Shown in pieces: positions 34,999 through 44,101 of a stretch of DNA of 64,000 nucleotides. The stretch is from UBA2336 sp031395485 (GTDB lineage: Bacteria; Bacteroidota; Bacteroidia; Cytophagales; Cyclobacteriaceae): the NCBI GenBank assembly GCA_031395485.1, contig JANNUS010000006.1:124001-188000 (forward strand). The letters are read 5' to 3'. A program made the position numbers and the translations under genes. How positions within the stretch are numbered: the stretch's first letter is position 1; each line of letters starts with the position of its first letter. Under the pieces are notes generated by a model, which saw only the letters and a list, made by a program, of their open reading frames with translations, was not told the DNA's origin and ran no database searches.

Positions 34999-35572
34999 AG
35001 GCAAGATGGTTTTTAATCATTTTCTTTCGAAGGTTTATAAGCGCATAGCGCATTCTTCCAAGTGCAGTGTTGATACTTACTCCGGAGTGTTCAGCTATTT
35101 CCTGAAAACTCATTTTCATATAATGCCTCATAATCAGCACTCTTTTTTGTTCTACCGGTAACTCCTTAATCAATCCGCGTAAGCGTGAGGCTGTATCGCG
35201 AAATATCTGTTTATCTTCTATCGATTCATCTGCGAACTGCATCGAGTTCAGTAATCGACTTCCGTCTTCCAGCACAATTTCCGGATATCGCTTTTCCTTG
35301 CGGAAGTGGTCGATAGCCATATTATGAGCAATCCTACAAATCCATGGTAAAAACTTACCCTCTTCGTTGTAGCGCCCGCCCAAAATGGTGTTGATGGCCT
35401 TGATAAATGTTTCCTGTAATAAATCTTCCGCCACGTACCGATCTTTCACAATCAGGTATATTGCTGTAAACACTCTTGATTTGTGCCTATGTAGAAGTAC
35501 TTCGAAAGCCTTCTCGTTACCATTTTTATAGCCTGACACCAACTCACTGTCACTGCATTTGTTTTGAATCAT
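34919..35572 (-). CDS. ECF-type RNA polymerase sigma factor
   Basis: A 217-residue sigma-70 family factor with only regions 2 and 4. Region 2 has A-E-D-L-L-Q-E-T-F-I-K-A (about 48-59) and the -10 binding helix W-I-C-R-I-A-H-N-M-A-I-D-H-F-R (about 77-91). Region 4 has M-S-F-Q-E-I-A-E-H-S-G-V-S-I-N-T-A-L-G-R-M (about 154-174). The C-terminal tail (about 190-217) is longer than usual. A good promoter for it lies at 35642-35671, giving a leader of about 60 bases. It forms an operon with the overlapping small gene. The target genes cannot be named. Confidence 0.92.
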   Translation of the reverse strand: MIQNKCSDSELVSGYKNGNEKAFEVLLHRHKSRVFTAIYLIVKDRYVAEDLLQETFIKAINTILGGRYNEEGKFLPWICRIAHNMAIDHFRKEKRYPEIVLEDGSRLLNSMQFADESIEDKQIFRDTASRLRGLIKELPVEQKRVLIMRHYMKMSFQEIAEHSGVSINTALGRMRYALINLRKKMIKNHLAYDKDFYPKRSDEVFIPRDYGEGGTGD

Positions 35573-35641
35573 CCTGTCTCACATTTAGGTAACGTAGAGG
35601 TTTATTCGATATTGTTGGGGGTTAGTGGAACAATTAGTTCG

Positions 35642-35671
35642 AAAAGATAGAAATATTATGAAATACTGCAA
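35642..35671 (-). promoter_or_regulatory. promoter of the sigma factor gene
   Basis: On the minus strand TTG (35671-35669), exactly 19 bases, then TATCTTTT (35649-35642), one base from the TAnnTTTG consensus. This suggests that the ECF gene is transcribed by the primary sigma factor. Confidence 0.6.
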
Positions 35672-35745
35672 AAAAAAATAAAAAATTCTTGCCTCATCCA
35701 AAAATTCTTAAGGTATTTGCTTTCGATTTTTGAGTTTAATCCTCT

Positions 35746-36138
35746 ATGCCAGTAAGTAAGAAACGCGTGATCAAAAGCTTAGATACGCTAAGCGAAGATT
35801 TGAAAGAGTTACTAAAACGTCAATACCCAAATGGGTACGAAAGTAACATTACCCGAATTGTGAGCCCCAAAAAGGAACACCTTTTTGTTTTTCCGTTGGA
35901 AACAGACGATGCTACCTATCTAGTTAAGGTGCCTGTCACCAAAAATAGCGATGGTGGTTATGACATGGAGAACAGAACCAAAGGTGAATTCGAAGAAGAT
36001 GATGATTTTGGTAGTGGTGATGGCGTAACGGGTACTGAAGATAACGATAACGAGGAGGACTCCGATGCCTTCGATGAAGATGGCGGAGGCGGAAAATCAA
36101 GCAATGAACCCGGCTACGATCCGGATTTCGACAATTGA
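35746..36138 (+). CDS. acidic-tail protein of unknown function
   Basis: A 130-residue protein. The first 70 residues are basic to neutral and helical then beta (S-K-K-R-V-I-K-S-L-D-T-L-S-E-D-L-K-E-L-L), and the last 55 are almost all Asp, Glu, Gly and Ser. The low-complexity tail has a strong negative charge, like DNA-mimic or chaperone tails. It is divergent from the ECF sigma gene. No signal peptide. I do not recognise the family; the acid tail may serve nucleic-acid mimicry, but there is no direct evidence. Confidence 0.8.
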   Translation: MPVSKKRVIKSLDTLSEDLKELLKRQYPNGYESNITRIVSPKKEHLFVFPLETDDATYLVKVPVTKNSDGGYDMENRTKGEFEEDDDFGSGDGVTGTEDNDNEEDSDAFDEDGGGGKSSNEPGYDPDFDN

Positions 36139-36284
36139 TTTCCTGGCTAAATAATCCACACCAAAACAACCGTTCCTGTTTTGAGCGCAACGAAGATTTT
36201 CCAATTTTGGATACCGGTCAGGGAATTTGTTAGTGTGCGTTTTCCGATCCGTTAATAATTATTCTAATACGACCTGAACACCAT

Positions 36285-36304
36285 CCCCACCGAAGGGGTT
36301 TTTT
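36285..36304 (+). terminator. candidate terminator before uvrA
   Basis: CCCC (36285-36288), loop ACCGAA, GGGG (36295-36298), then six T. The short GC stem with a T-run fits intrinsic termination for plus-strand transcription from the acidic-tail gene, 150 bases upstream. Confidence 0.5.
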
Positions 36305-36370
36305 ATTTTACCCCTCTCCCTTCCTCTTCCAATTAGAGTGGCATTTATGATTTAATAATTACTTTGCACT

Positions 36371-39187
36371 GTGAACGAATTTTTACAAGACGACTCTACA
36401 TTAGACCAACTCGATCCAAAAGAATACATCATCATTAAACGGGCCAGGGTTAATAATTTAAAGAATTTGAGCGTTGCTATACCCCGAAACAAACTTATAG
36501 TAGTTACCGGCCTTTCGGGTTCTGGAAAATCGTCTTTAGCCTTTGATACATTGTTTGCCGAGGGCCAACGCATGTATGTAGAAAGCCTTAGCTCCTACGC
36601 CCGCCAGTTTTTAGGGCGCATGGAAAAGCCAGATGTGGATTATATACGTGGGGTTTCTCCTGCCATTGCTATTGAACAAAAAGTTAACACCCGAAACCCC
36701 CGCTCAACGGTGGGTACATCAACGGAAATTTACGACTACCTGAAATTACTGTTCGCGCGGATTGGCAGAACCTATTCACCGATTAGCCATAAAGAAGTAA
36801 AGCGCGACACCGTAACAGATGTCGTTAATGCAATCCATAAACTCCCAGCCGGCACTCGCATAATGATTGCTTGTCCGCTTACGCTGAAAAAAGGGAAAAA
36901 AATTCAGGATGAATTGAATCTGCTGCTCAGTAAAGGTTTCGCAAGAGTGCTAGTAAATGAAGAGGTTGGATTTATTGAGGAGCTTCTAAATTCGAAAAAG
37001 AAATTTACTGCGAAAGATAAAATAGAAATTCTTATTGACCGCGCTTCGGTAAATGCTGACGATGAAGATACCGTTTTTAGAATCTCCGATTCTGTGCAAA
37101 CAGCTTTTTACGAAGGTCAGGATGAATGTTTGGTGTATGCCGAAGGCAGTAAAACCATGCGCTTCTCGGATCAATTTGCATTGGATGGTATAACGTTCAC
37201 GGAACCATCCGTTAATTTTTTCAGTTTCAATAACCCTTTTGGCGCTTGCCAAACATGCGAAGGGTTTGGTAAAATATTGGGTATTGACGATGACCTCGTT
37301 ATTCCTGATAAGTCATTATCGGTTTACGAAGGTGCCATTGCACCGTGGCGAACGGAAGTAATGAGTGAGTGGGCTAAACCGTTGTTAAAAAATGGGATTA
37401 AGTTTGATTTTCCAATTCATCGCCCATTCAATGAACTAACAGAAAAAGAAAAGGAAATTCTATGGAATGGCAATTCCTATTTTGAAGGCATTCATGCTTT
37501 CTTTAAATACCTGGAATCTAAAATGCACAAAATTCAGTACCGCGTGTTGCTGTCGCGTTACCGCGGAAGAACAACGTGCCCTGACTGCAAAGGAACCAAA
37601 CTTCGGAAAGATGCTCAGTACGTAAAGATTACTAACGCCTCCATTACAGATCTGGTGTTGATGCCGATTGAAGACACGCTTAGTTTTTTCAAAACAATTA
37701 AACTTGTCGATTACGATCGAAAAATTTCAGAAAGAATTTTAACCGAAATAAAATCAAGGCTTGAGTATTTAGATAAAGTGGGATTAGGCTACTTAACACT
37801 CAATCGTGTTACTTCTACTTTATCAGGAGGTGAATACCAACGCATTAAACTTGCCACATCGTTAGGCAGCGCATTGGTAGGTTCCATGTATATTATGGAT
37901 GAACCTAGTATTGGATTGCATCCGAAAGATACAGCCCGTATGATTGAAGTGCTGAAATCATTACGCGATTTAGGCAACACCGTCATTGTGGTAGAGCATG
38001 AAGAAGAAATTATGCGGGCAGCCGATCAAATCATTGACATTGGGCCGGATGCCGGGGCACATGGCGGTGAGCTCATCTTTCAAGGATCACTCAAACAACT
38101 GAATAGTAAAACTAAATCTCATACGGTAGACTACCTTAACGGAGTTGAGAAAATTGAAGTCCCAATGATAAGGCGCTCATGGAACGACTCGATAACGATT
38201 CATGGAGCCCGTGAAAACAATTTAAAAAACCTTCAAGTTCAATTCCCACTTGGTACACTTACGGTTGTAACAGGAGTCAGCGGCTCTGGAAAGTCAACGC
38301 TTATCAAAAAAATTCTTTATCCAGCAATCGGGCGAATGAATGGCTCGGTTGGAGAAACCCCTGGTAAGTATGATAAAATGGAGGGGGATGTATCACGCAT
38401 CACCCAAGTTGAATTTGTGGATCAGAATCCAATCGGAAAATCTTCACGTTCCAATCCAATCTCGTATGTTAAAGCCTATGACGTTATACGTCAATTATAT
38501 GCCGATCAACCTTTAGCACAACAACGCGGATATAAACCATCCAATTTTTCTTTTAACGTGGAGGGGGGTCGTTGCGAAACCTGTGAAGGTGAAGGCGAGA
38601 TAAAAGTGGAGATGCAATTTATGGCCGATATTTTCCTGCTTTGTGAAAGCTGCCGTGGAAAGCGATTCAAGCAAGAAACACTGGAGGTTGAACACAACGG
38701 GAAAAGTATTTCCGATGTCCTCGACATGACCATTGAAGATGCCCTTGGATTTTTCAAAGATAAAAAAGGAGTATACGACAAAATTCTTCCATTATATGAG
38801 GTAGGTCTCGGCTATGTAAAACTTGGCCAATCATCTAATTCATTGAGTGGCGGTGAAGCTCAAAGAGTAAAGCTTGCTTCTTTCCTTGGAAAAAACTCTA
38901 CCGATGGACACATCATGTTTATTTTTGATGAGCCCACTACCGGTCTCCATTTCCACGATATATCGAAACTACTAAAAGCCATTAATGCACTGGTAGACCA
39001 AGGTCACTCAGTCATTGTGATTGAACACAACCTGGAAGTAATAAAATGTGCCGACTGGATTATTGATTTAGGCCCTGAAGGCGGAGAAAAAAAAGGAGGT
39101 CAGCTTCTTTTTGTGGGCACTCCAGAAAACATGGTGAGGAAAGGAAAAGGTTATACGGCTGATTTCTTGAAAGGAAAATTGAAATAA
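36371..39187 (+). CDS. uvrA: excinuclease ABC subunit UvrA
   Basis: Damage-recognition ATPase of nucleotide excision repair. It has 938 residues, complete. Walker A motifs G-L-S-G-S-G-K-S-S (about 46-54) and G-V-S-G-S-G-K-S-T (about 635-643) mark the two ATPase halves. The signatures T-L-S-G-G-E-Y-Q-R and S-L-S-G-G-E-A-Q-R follow. The zinc modules have C-Q-T-C-E-G and C-P-D-C-K-G in the first half, and C-E-T-C-E-G and C-E-S-C-R-G in the second. The start codon is GTG at 36371; no ATG fits. It stands alone. Confidence 0.97.
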   Translation: MNEFLQDDSTLDQLDPKEYIIIKRARVNNLKNLSVAIPRNKLIVVTGLSGSGKSSLAFDTLFAEGQRMYVESLSSYARQFLGRMEKPDVDYIRGVSPAIAIEQKVNTRNPRSTVGTSTEIYDYLKLLFARIGRTYSPISHKEVKRDTVTDVVNAIHKLPAGTRIMIACPLTLKKGKKIQDELNLLLSKGFARVLVNEEVGFIEELLNSKKKFTAKDKIEILIDRASVNADDEDTVFRISDSVQTAFYEGQDECLVYAEGSKTMRFSDQFALDGITFTEPSVNFFSFNNPFGACQTCEGFGKILGIDDDLVIPDKSLSVYEGAIAPWRTEVMSEWAKPLLKNGIKFDFPIHRPFNELTEKEKEILWNGNSYFEGIHAFFKYLESKMHKIQYRVLLSRYRGRTTCPDCKGTKLRKDAQYVKITNASITDLVLMPIEDTLSFFKTIKLVDYDRKISERILTEIKSRLEYLDKVGLGYLTLNRVTSTLSGGEYQRIKLATSLGSALVGSMYIMDEPSIGLHPKDTARMIEVLKSLRDLGNTVIVVEHEEEIMRAADQIIDIGPDAGAHGGELIFQGSLKQLNSKTKSHTVDYLNGVEKIEVPMIRRSWNDSITIHGARENNLKNLQVQFPLGTLTVVTGVSGSGKSTLIKKILYPAIGRMNGSVGETPGKYDKMEGDVSRITQVEFVDQNPIGKSSRSNPISYVKAYDVIRQLYADQPLAQQRGYKPSNFSFNVEGGRCETCEGEGEIKVEMQFMADIFLLCESCRGKRFKQETLEVEHNGKSISDVLDMTIEDALGFFKDKKGVYDKILPLYEVGLGYVKLGQSSNSLSGGEAQRVKLASFLGKNSTDGHIMFIFDEPTTGLHFHDISKLLKAINALVDQGHSVIVIEHNLEVIKCADWIIDLGPEGGEKKGGQLLFVGTPENMVRKGKGYTADFLKGKLK

Positions 39188-39238
39188 CTTTTAATTTGAT
39201 TGTGACTTAACTATGTGGATTTACGTAAAATAATTTAC

Positions 39239-39313
39239 GTCATTTCGAGAGCAGCAAGAAATCCCCAACGATGCTCACAGAAGGGGATTGGATTTCTCAG
39301 GCGTTCCCCTTCG
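39239..39313 (+). repeat. partial palindromic repeat after uvrA
   Basis: Starts GTCATTTCGAGAGCAG and contains AGAAATCCCC and AAGGGGATT, words of the core of the 28-204 element, then a diverged end. It is directly downstream of the uvrA stop. The outer terminal repeats are absent. Confidence 0.5.
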
Positions 39314-39439
39314 TTTTCGCTTCTTTTCACAGATTTTCTTTAACTCCCGTTACTTTACTCCTTCCTTAGAATTATAGAGACAAGTCATCATCATGATTAC
39401 CGCTGGCTGGTTTTCACATTAAACCTAAACTCTATAGTT

Positions 39440-40213
39440 ATGAAAACAGAATCCGAACAAGTTCAACGATGGGACGACATCATCTTTGAAAAACGTAACA
39501 AGGTCTATGGAGCTTATGCCATCCGAAAAAGTTATGACGATCATGTTTTGACCGGATGGGTGATAAGTCTTGGTGTAGCGACTTGTATTTTTCTTTTCTC
39601 ATTCCTTTCAATTGAGGAAATAATCACTCCTCCTCTTGAGCCATCTGTTCCCACCGGATTCATGCCTCCCCCTAAATTTAAGCTTGATGTTCAAACGGCT
39701 CCGACAGCCCTTGCTCCAAAACAAGTCAACAGAAACTTGCCTCCCGTGTTAACTCAAAACGATCCGCCTGACCAAAAAATTATGGACCCAATTCAACCTC
39801 GAAGCCCTGGTGTATCAGGTGGCACAGAGCTTCCGATCGATGGCCCCCCGCAAAAGGAGTTGATCCCGGGAAATATTCCTGAGCCTCCAAAGCCAGAATT
39901 CGTTTTATACGCTGAAATCATGCCTGCATATGAAGGCGGACTTGAAGCCATGATGAAGTTCATACAAAAGAAGCTGCGCTACCCGGCTCTTGCAGAAAGA
40001 AAAAAAGACGAAGGAACTGTGTACATAAGCTTTGTTATAAGCTCCATGGGAATTGTGACAAACGTGGAAGTAATCAAAGGGATCAGTAAAGAGTGCGACA
40101 AAGAAGCAATGCGGGTAATTTCGATGATGAATAAATGGAAACCGGGCTTGCAAGATAAAATGCCTGTTGCCGTAAAGTTGGTGCTGCCAATAAAATTTAA
40201 ACTTGATAATTAA
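39440..40213 (+). CDS. TonB family energy transducer
   Basis: A 257-residue protein that would couple the ExbBD proton motor to TonB-dependent receptors. A cytoplasmic N-terminus with F-E-K-R-N-K-V-Y-G-A-Y (about 16-26), typical of Bacteroidota TonB, leads to one membrane helix (about 37-57). A Pro-rich periplasmic linker (about 62-145) follows. The C-terminal TonB domain (about 165-257) has R-Y-P-A-L-A-E-R, G-T-V-Y-I-S-F-V-I and W-K-P-G. No exbB or exbD is seen. It might serve the receptor at 49171-51930, but many TonB paralogs are usual. Confidence 0.9.
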   Translation: MKTESEQVQRWDDIIFEKRNKVYGAYAIRKSYDDHVLTGWVISLGVATCIFLFSFLSIEEIITPPLEPSVPTGFMPPPKFKLDVQTAPTALAPKQVNRNLPPVLTQNDPPDQKIMDPIQPRSPGVSGGTELPIDGPPQKELIPGNIPEPPKPEFVLYAEIMPAYEGGLEAMMKFIQKKLRYPALAERKKDEGTVYISFVISSMGIVTNVEVIKGISKECDKEAMRVISMMNKWKPGLQDKMPVAVKLVLPIKFKLDN

Positions 40214-40225
40214 TTACTGTCATAC

Positions 40226-40253
40226 TAATCGTGAATAGAAATATTCACGATTA
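40226..40253. terminator. bidirectional terminator, tonB and PNP genes
   Basis: TAATCGTGAATA (40226-40237), loop GAAA, TATTCACGATTA (40242-40253): a perfect 12 bp stem between convergent stop codons, with short A and T flanks. Confidence 0.75.
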
Positions 40254-40254
40254 T

Positions 40255-41070
40255 TTAAAGTTGGCCGATCAACTCAACATACAACGCTGTTAACATTGGC
40301 TCAGCCTTGTTCGCAACTTTAACGATATCTTTAAAGTTGGCAGGTTTTAAATTATCGGGGTCGCAATCATCGGTTAACACAGATATCGCGCAGCAGGGCA
40401 AACTCATATGATTGGCCACTACAACTTCCGGCACCGTGCTCATGCCCACTGCATCTGCTCCAATCGCCCTTAGAAAACGGTACTCAGCCCGGGTTTCCAG
40501 GTTAGGCCCCATCACTCCAACATATACGCCTTTATTTAGTTTGATTTTTTGTGCTTTCGCAATACTGATCAATTTTTTATTCATCTTCTCAGAATATGGG
40601 CGGCTCATATCCGGAAAGCGTGGACCTAGAATTTCGAAATTCTCTCCACGCAATGGATTATCAGGTTGCAGATTTATGTGGTCTTCAATCAACATTAACT
40701 CACCCTTCTTCCATTTCAAATTCATGTTACCTGCTGCATTTGAAATCAATAAATGTTCAACACCCAACATCTTCATTACGCGCACAGGCAGTGTAATTTG
40801 TTTCATACTATAGCCCTCGTAATAATGAAAGCGGCCTCGCATAGCCAATACTTTTTTACCTTTTACTTCACCATAAATCAACTGTCCTTTATGCGACTCA
40901 ACTGTTGCCACTGGAAAATGAGGAATAACATTATAATTAATAACAATCGGATTCTTTATTTCCTTTGTAAAAAGATTACCCAGCCCCGTACCCAGAATGA
41001 CTCCCACTTCCGGATTCTTCACACCCCGTTTTTTAATAAACTCGGTGGCTTCGTTGATTTGTTTTAACAT
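40255..41070 (-). CDS. purine nucleoside phosphorylase
   Basis: Phosphorolysis of purine nucleosides to base and ribose-1-phosphate, in purine salvage. It has 271 residues, the size of trimeric type enzymes. G-V-I-L-G-T-G-L-G (about 23-31) binds phosphate, G-R-F-H-Y-Y-E-G-Y (about 79-87) holds the substrate, and S-N-A-A-G-N and G-A-D-A-V-G-M-S-T-V-P-E-V (about 190-202) are the signature. The cysteine-rich V-L-T-D-D-C-D-P-D loop may form a lid. A TACTTTTG box lies upstream at 41088-41095. Confidence 0.95.
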   Translation of the reverse strand: MLKQINEATEFIKKRGVKNPEVGVILGTGLGNLFTKEIKNPIVINYNVIPHFPVATVESHKGQLIYGEVKGKKVLAMRGRFHYYEGYSMKQITLPVRVMKMLGVEHLLISNAAGNMNLKWKKGELMLIEDHINLQPDNPLRGENFEILGPRFPDMSRPYSEKMNKKLISIAKAQKIKLNKGVYVGVMGPNLETRAEYRFLRAIGADAVGMSTVPEVVVANHMSLPCCAISVLTDDCDPDNLKPANFKDIVKVANKAEPMLTALYVELIGQL

Positions 41071-41087
41071 GATTGAAATTTATATAT

Positions 41088-41095
41088 CAAAAGTA
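41088..41095 (-). promoter_or_regulatory. -7 box upstream of the PNP gene
   Basis: On the minus strand TACTTTTG matches TAnnTTTG, 17 bases before the ATG at 41070. A -33 TTG at the correct distance is not seen. Confidence 0.4.
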
Positions 41096-41217
41096 GCAAT
41101 CAAACGGTACAGTTTACCTTGGATCATAAAAAATCACCCGGTCATCAAAAAAAGCAACACCAAACTTCTGCCAATTAGGTTATCTTTATTTAATCGCTTT
41201 CGGGAAATCCAGACTGT

Positions 41218-43071
41218 ATGAAAAAACTACTTACTCTTGCGTTGGTCCTATTTGCCAATTATGCTAACAGCCAATCGTTTAACAATCTCCCTGTAACAAC
41301 ACAAAAACCTCCATTGCATGCTCGTCACTGGATGGCTATAACAGGTAAGCCACTTGCTGCCACTGCGGGAGCTATGATTTTTAATAAAGGTGGAAACGCA
41401 GTAGACGCTTCATGTGCCATGCTGGCAGCAACCTGTACAATGTTTGATGTGCTGAGTTGGGGTGGTGAAACACAAGCGCTCTTATACAATCCAAAAACAA
41501 AAAAAGTAATTGCAATCAATGGATTAGGTGTTGCACCTTCTGGTGCCACAGCCGATTTTTTTAAAAGCAAAGGCATGAACTATCCTCCGCAATATGGTCC
41601 GCTAGCGGCAGTGACGCCCGGCACACCCGGTGGATTAATGACGATGTTGGCCGAATATGGAACCATGAGTTTAAAAGATGTGCTTGCTCCTGCTATGCAA
41701 ATGGCAGAAGGTTATCCGATTGAAGCACAAACTGCAAATAGCTTCGAACGTGAAAAAGAAAGGCTCAAGCAATGGCCATATTCCAAGGCGGTGTTTCTTC
41801 CACATCTTGGTGAGAAACGCGAGGCACCAAACGCAGGAGAAATTTTTGTTCAGAAAGATTTATTAGCCACGCTTCAGAAGTTAATAGACACTGAACGGCA
41901 AGCATTAAAGAAAGGTAAGTCACGCAAGGAAGCAATTTATGAAGCCTATGATCGCTTCTACAAAGGAGACATCGCCAAAGAGTATGCGCGTGGTTGCCAG
42001 GAACAAGGCGGGCTCATCACCGAACAAGATCTAGCGAATTGGAAAGTGATTACCGAAGAACCTTTGATGGTGAACTATAAAGGCATTGAAGTGTACAAAA
42101 TGCAACAATGGACACAGGGCCCTGTCATGTTGCAGGCACTGAATATGCTTGAGAATTTTGATCTGAAAGCGATGGGCTTTAACTCTGCACGCTATATTCA
42201 TACGCTCTACCAGGTGATGAATTTAACATTTGCCGATCGTGATTTTTATTATGGCGATCCTTACTTCGCTCCAGAAGAACCGATGAAAGGATTGCTATCA
42301 AAAGAGTATGCAAAAGAAAGAATCAAGGCAATCAACTGGGAAAGCAATGATCCGAAAGCCGCACCGGGTGATCCATATCCGTTCGAAGGAAAAGTAAATC
42401 CGTACACTGATTATTTAAAATCACAAGTATCGCTTGGGACCTTTACATCTCCCTTGTCAGAAGAATATCTCGAGCAGGTTTTTTTAGGTACTACTTCCGT
42501 GGAGGCTGCCGATAAAGAAGGTTGGGTAGTGAGTATCACGCCCAGTGGCGGTTGGAATCCTGCGTGCATTGCCGGCAAAACTGGTATTGGCATGAGCCAG
42601 CGCATGCAAAGTTTTGTGACGAATCCGAAAGAGAATCCTTTTAATGTAGTGGAGCCAGGGAAACGACCACGGGTTACATTAACGCCATCGCTCGCGTTGA
42701 AAGATGGTAAACCATTTTTATCCTTTGCAGTACAAGGTGGAGATACGCAAGACCAATATTTATTGCAATTTTTTCTGGATGTAGTAGAGTTTGGAATGAC
42801 GGTACAGGAGGCCACCGAAGCACCCAGCATAAACACGGATCAATTGCGGTTGTCACTGGGTGGAGAAGATCGTGCACCAAAAGCTGGAAATATTTTATTG
42901 CACGACAGCACGCCTCCCTATGTGCGAAAAGAATTGCAACGTATGGGCTATCGCATGCGTTTTGATGACCGCACCAGTGGTCCCATCAATGCTATTTGGT
43001 TCGATTGGGAGCATGGAACATTTTGGGGCGGCTCCAGTAATCATGGAGAAGATTATGGGCTTGGATGGTAG
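41218..43071 (+). CDS. secreted gamma-glutamyltransferase-like protein
   Basis: A 617-residue Ntn-hydrolase of the gamma-glutamyltransferase family, secreted with a signal peptide ending Y-A-N-S-Q. The large-subunit opening A-A-T-A-G-A-M-I-F-N-K-G-G-N-A-V-D-A is typical. Self-cleavage should occur before T425 in L-G-T-T-S-V-E-A-A-D; the usual T-T-H motif has Ser in place of His. The downstream glycine pair in T-P-S-G-G-W replaces the P-L-S-S-M loop of true GGT. It is therefore a distant family member whose substrate may not be glutathione. It stands alone. Confidence 0.85.
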   Translation: MKKLLTLALVLFANYANSQSFNNLPVTTQKPPLHARHWMAITGKPLAATAGAMIFNKGGNAVDASCAMLAATCTMFDVLSWGGETQALLYNPKTKKVIAINGLGVAPSGATADFFKSKGMNYPPQYGPLAAVTPGTPGGLMTMLAEYGTMSLKDVLAPAMQMAEGYPIEAQTANSFEREKERLKQWPYSKAVFLPHLGEKREAPNAGEIFVQKDLLATLQKLIDTERQALKKGKSRKEAIYEAYDRFYKGDIAKEYARGCQEQGGLITEQDLANWKVITEEPLMVNYKGIEVYKMQQWTQGPVMLQALNMLENFDLKAMGFNSARYIHTLYQVMNLTFADRDFYYGDPYFAPEEPMKGLLSKEYAKERIKAINWESNDPKAAPGDPYPFEGKVNPYTDYLKSQVSLGTFTSPLSEEYLEQVFLGTTSVEAADKEGWVVSITPSGGWNPACIAGKTGIGMSQRMQSFVTNPKENPFNVVEPGKRPRVTLTPSLALKDGKPFLSFAVQGGDTQDQYLLQFFLDVVEFGMTVQEATEAPSINTDQLRLSLGGEDRAPKAGNILLHDSTPPYVRKELQRMGYRMRFDDRTSGPINAIWFDWEHGTFWGGSSNHGEDYGLGW

Positions 43072-43118
43072 GACCGCTTCAATATTTTGAACAAAATTCT
43101 TGCAGCAAAAAAGGTATT

Positions 43119-43985
43119 TTATTTATTCATCGAATCAATAAGATTAAGCACCTGCTTACCCAGGTTATCGGACAAAACCTTTCTGTATTGCATGGAGTTG
43201 GTATAGCCACCGTTAGCTAAAAAAAATTCGTTCATTACCACATCCCAATCACTTGTCTTCGGCATTATAAAGCCAAAGGATTCTCCTTTCTGGTCACCTG
43301 CCGCTTGGCGTTTCAGTGGTAATTTTTTATCGAGTACATTAAAATAGGTGGAGATGTCAATGTAGGTAAAATAATTACTGTTGTCCATTACCTTTTTGTT
43401 TGCCTCATCAAACCCGGTAGTTGTTTCTATTACTAACGCTGGAAAATAGTCCTTTTTAACTTTTTGAATTCGTGCTTCATGTGTAGTTCCTTTTTGAACG
43501 ATGGCTTTCATCCCTGCAAAATCCTTAGCGATGTTTGCCATATCACTCAAATTCTTTCCCTCATTATGCGTTGCCAAAATTGCAATGGTATTGAAGTAAG
43601 GTTGTGTGAACTTTAATTTTTTCTTTCTCTCGTTCGTAATCGTTATATCACCAAGTCCTATAACTCCATCCTTGCTACCGGCCACTGTCTTCAGTAAGAG
43701 GTCAAAATCTTCAGGATCTGAAAGATCTTTATACTCTACCGTGAGTACTACACCATATTGTTGCTTCAGATAGGCGGTGAAATCATTTAAAATACCATAA
43801 CATACCCCTGAATATTTTCCATTAATTTTTTCCGTAAATTTTGGAGCTTTGGTGTGGGTTACCACAATTTTCCCCTTCTTATTTGCTTTAACCTGACTCC
43901 AGCTATCGCCTAAAAAACTTTGTGAAGCCAATGGCCCTGCCCAAAATTGCAGTAACACAAGCGCTATAATTGAATATTTCTTCAT
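43119..43985 (-). CDS. periplasmic solute-binding protein (family 3-like)
   Basis: A 288-residue protein with a signal peptide ending P-L-A-S-Q and a bilobed solute-binding fold of the polar amino acid type: K-I-V-V-T-H-T-K-A-P-K-F near the start, D-F-D-L-L-L near 92-97, and G-L-G-D-I-T-I-T-N-E-R-K-K-K-L-K-F-T-Q-P-Y, the family's hinge signature, near 110-130. No permease or ATPase gene is adjacent, so it may serve another system or act as a sensor. A TACATTTG box is 34 bases upstream (44019-44026). Confidence 0.87.
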   Translation of the reverse strand: MKKYSIIALVLLQFWAGPLASQSFLGDSWSQVKANKKGKIVVTHTKAPKFTEKINGKYSGVCYGILNDFTAYLKQQYGVVLTVEYKDLSDPEDFDLLLKTVAGSKDGVIGLGDITITNERKKKLKFTQPYFNTIAILATHNEGKNLSDMANIAKDFAGMKAIVQKGTTHEARIQKVKKDYFPALVIETTTGFDEANKKVMDNSNYFTYIDISTYFNVLDKKLPLKRQAAGDQKGESFGFIMPKTSDWDVVMNEFFLANGGYTNSMQYRKVLSDNLGKQVLNLIDSMNK

Positions 43986-44018
43986 ACAATCGAATTAAAG
44001 TACGCACGGGATTATAGT

Positions 44019-44026
44019 CAAATGTA
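44019..44026 (-). promoter_or_regulatory. -7 box upstream of the solute-binding protein gene
   Basis: On the minus strand TACATTTG matches TAnnTTTG. It lies in the gap between the transglycosylase and solute-binding protein genes. Confidence 0.4.
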
Positions 44027-44101
44027 AAGGAAATAATTGGGTTCGGGTTCTAATCCTATGCTTCTGAACAGCCGAAATTATGGGGCGGACGGAGTTATTT
44101 T

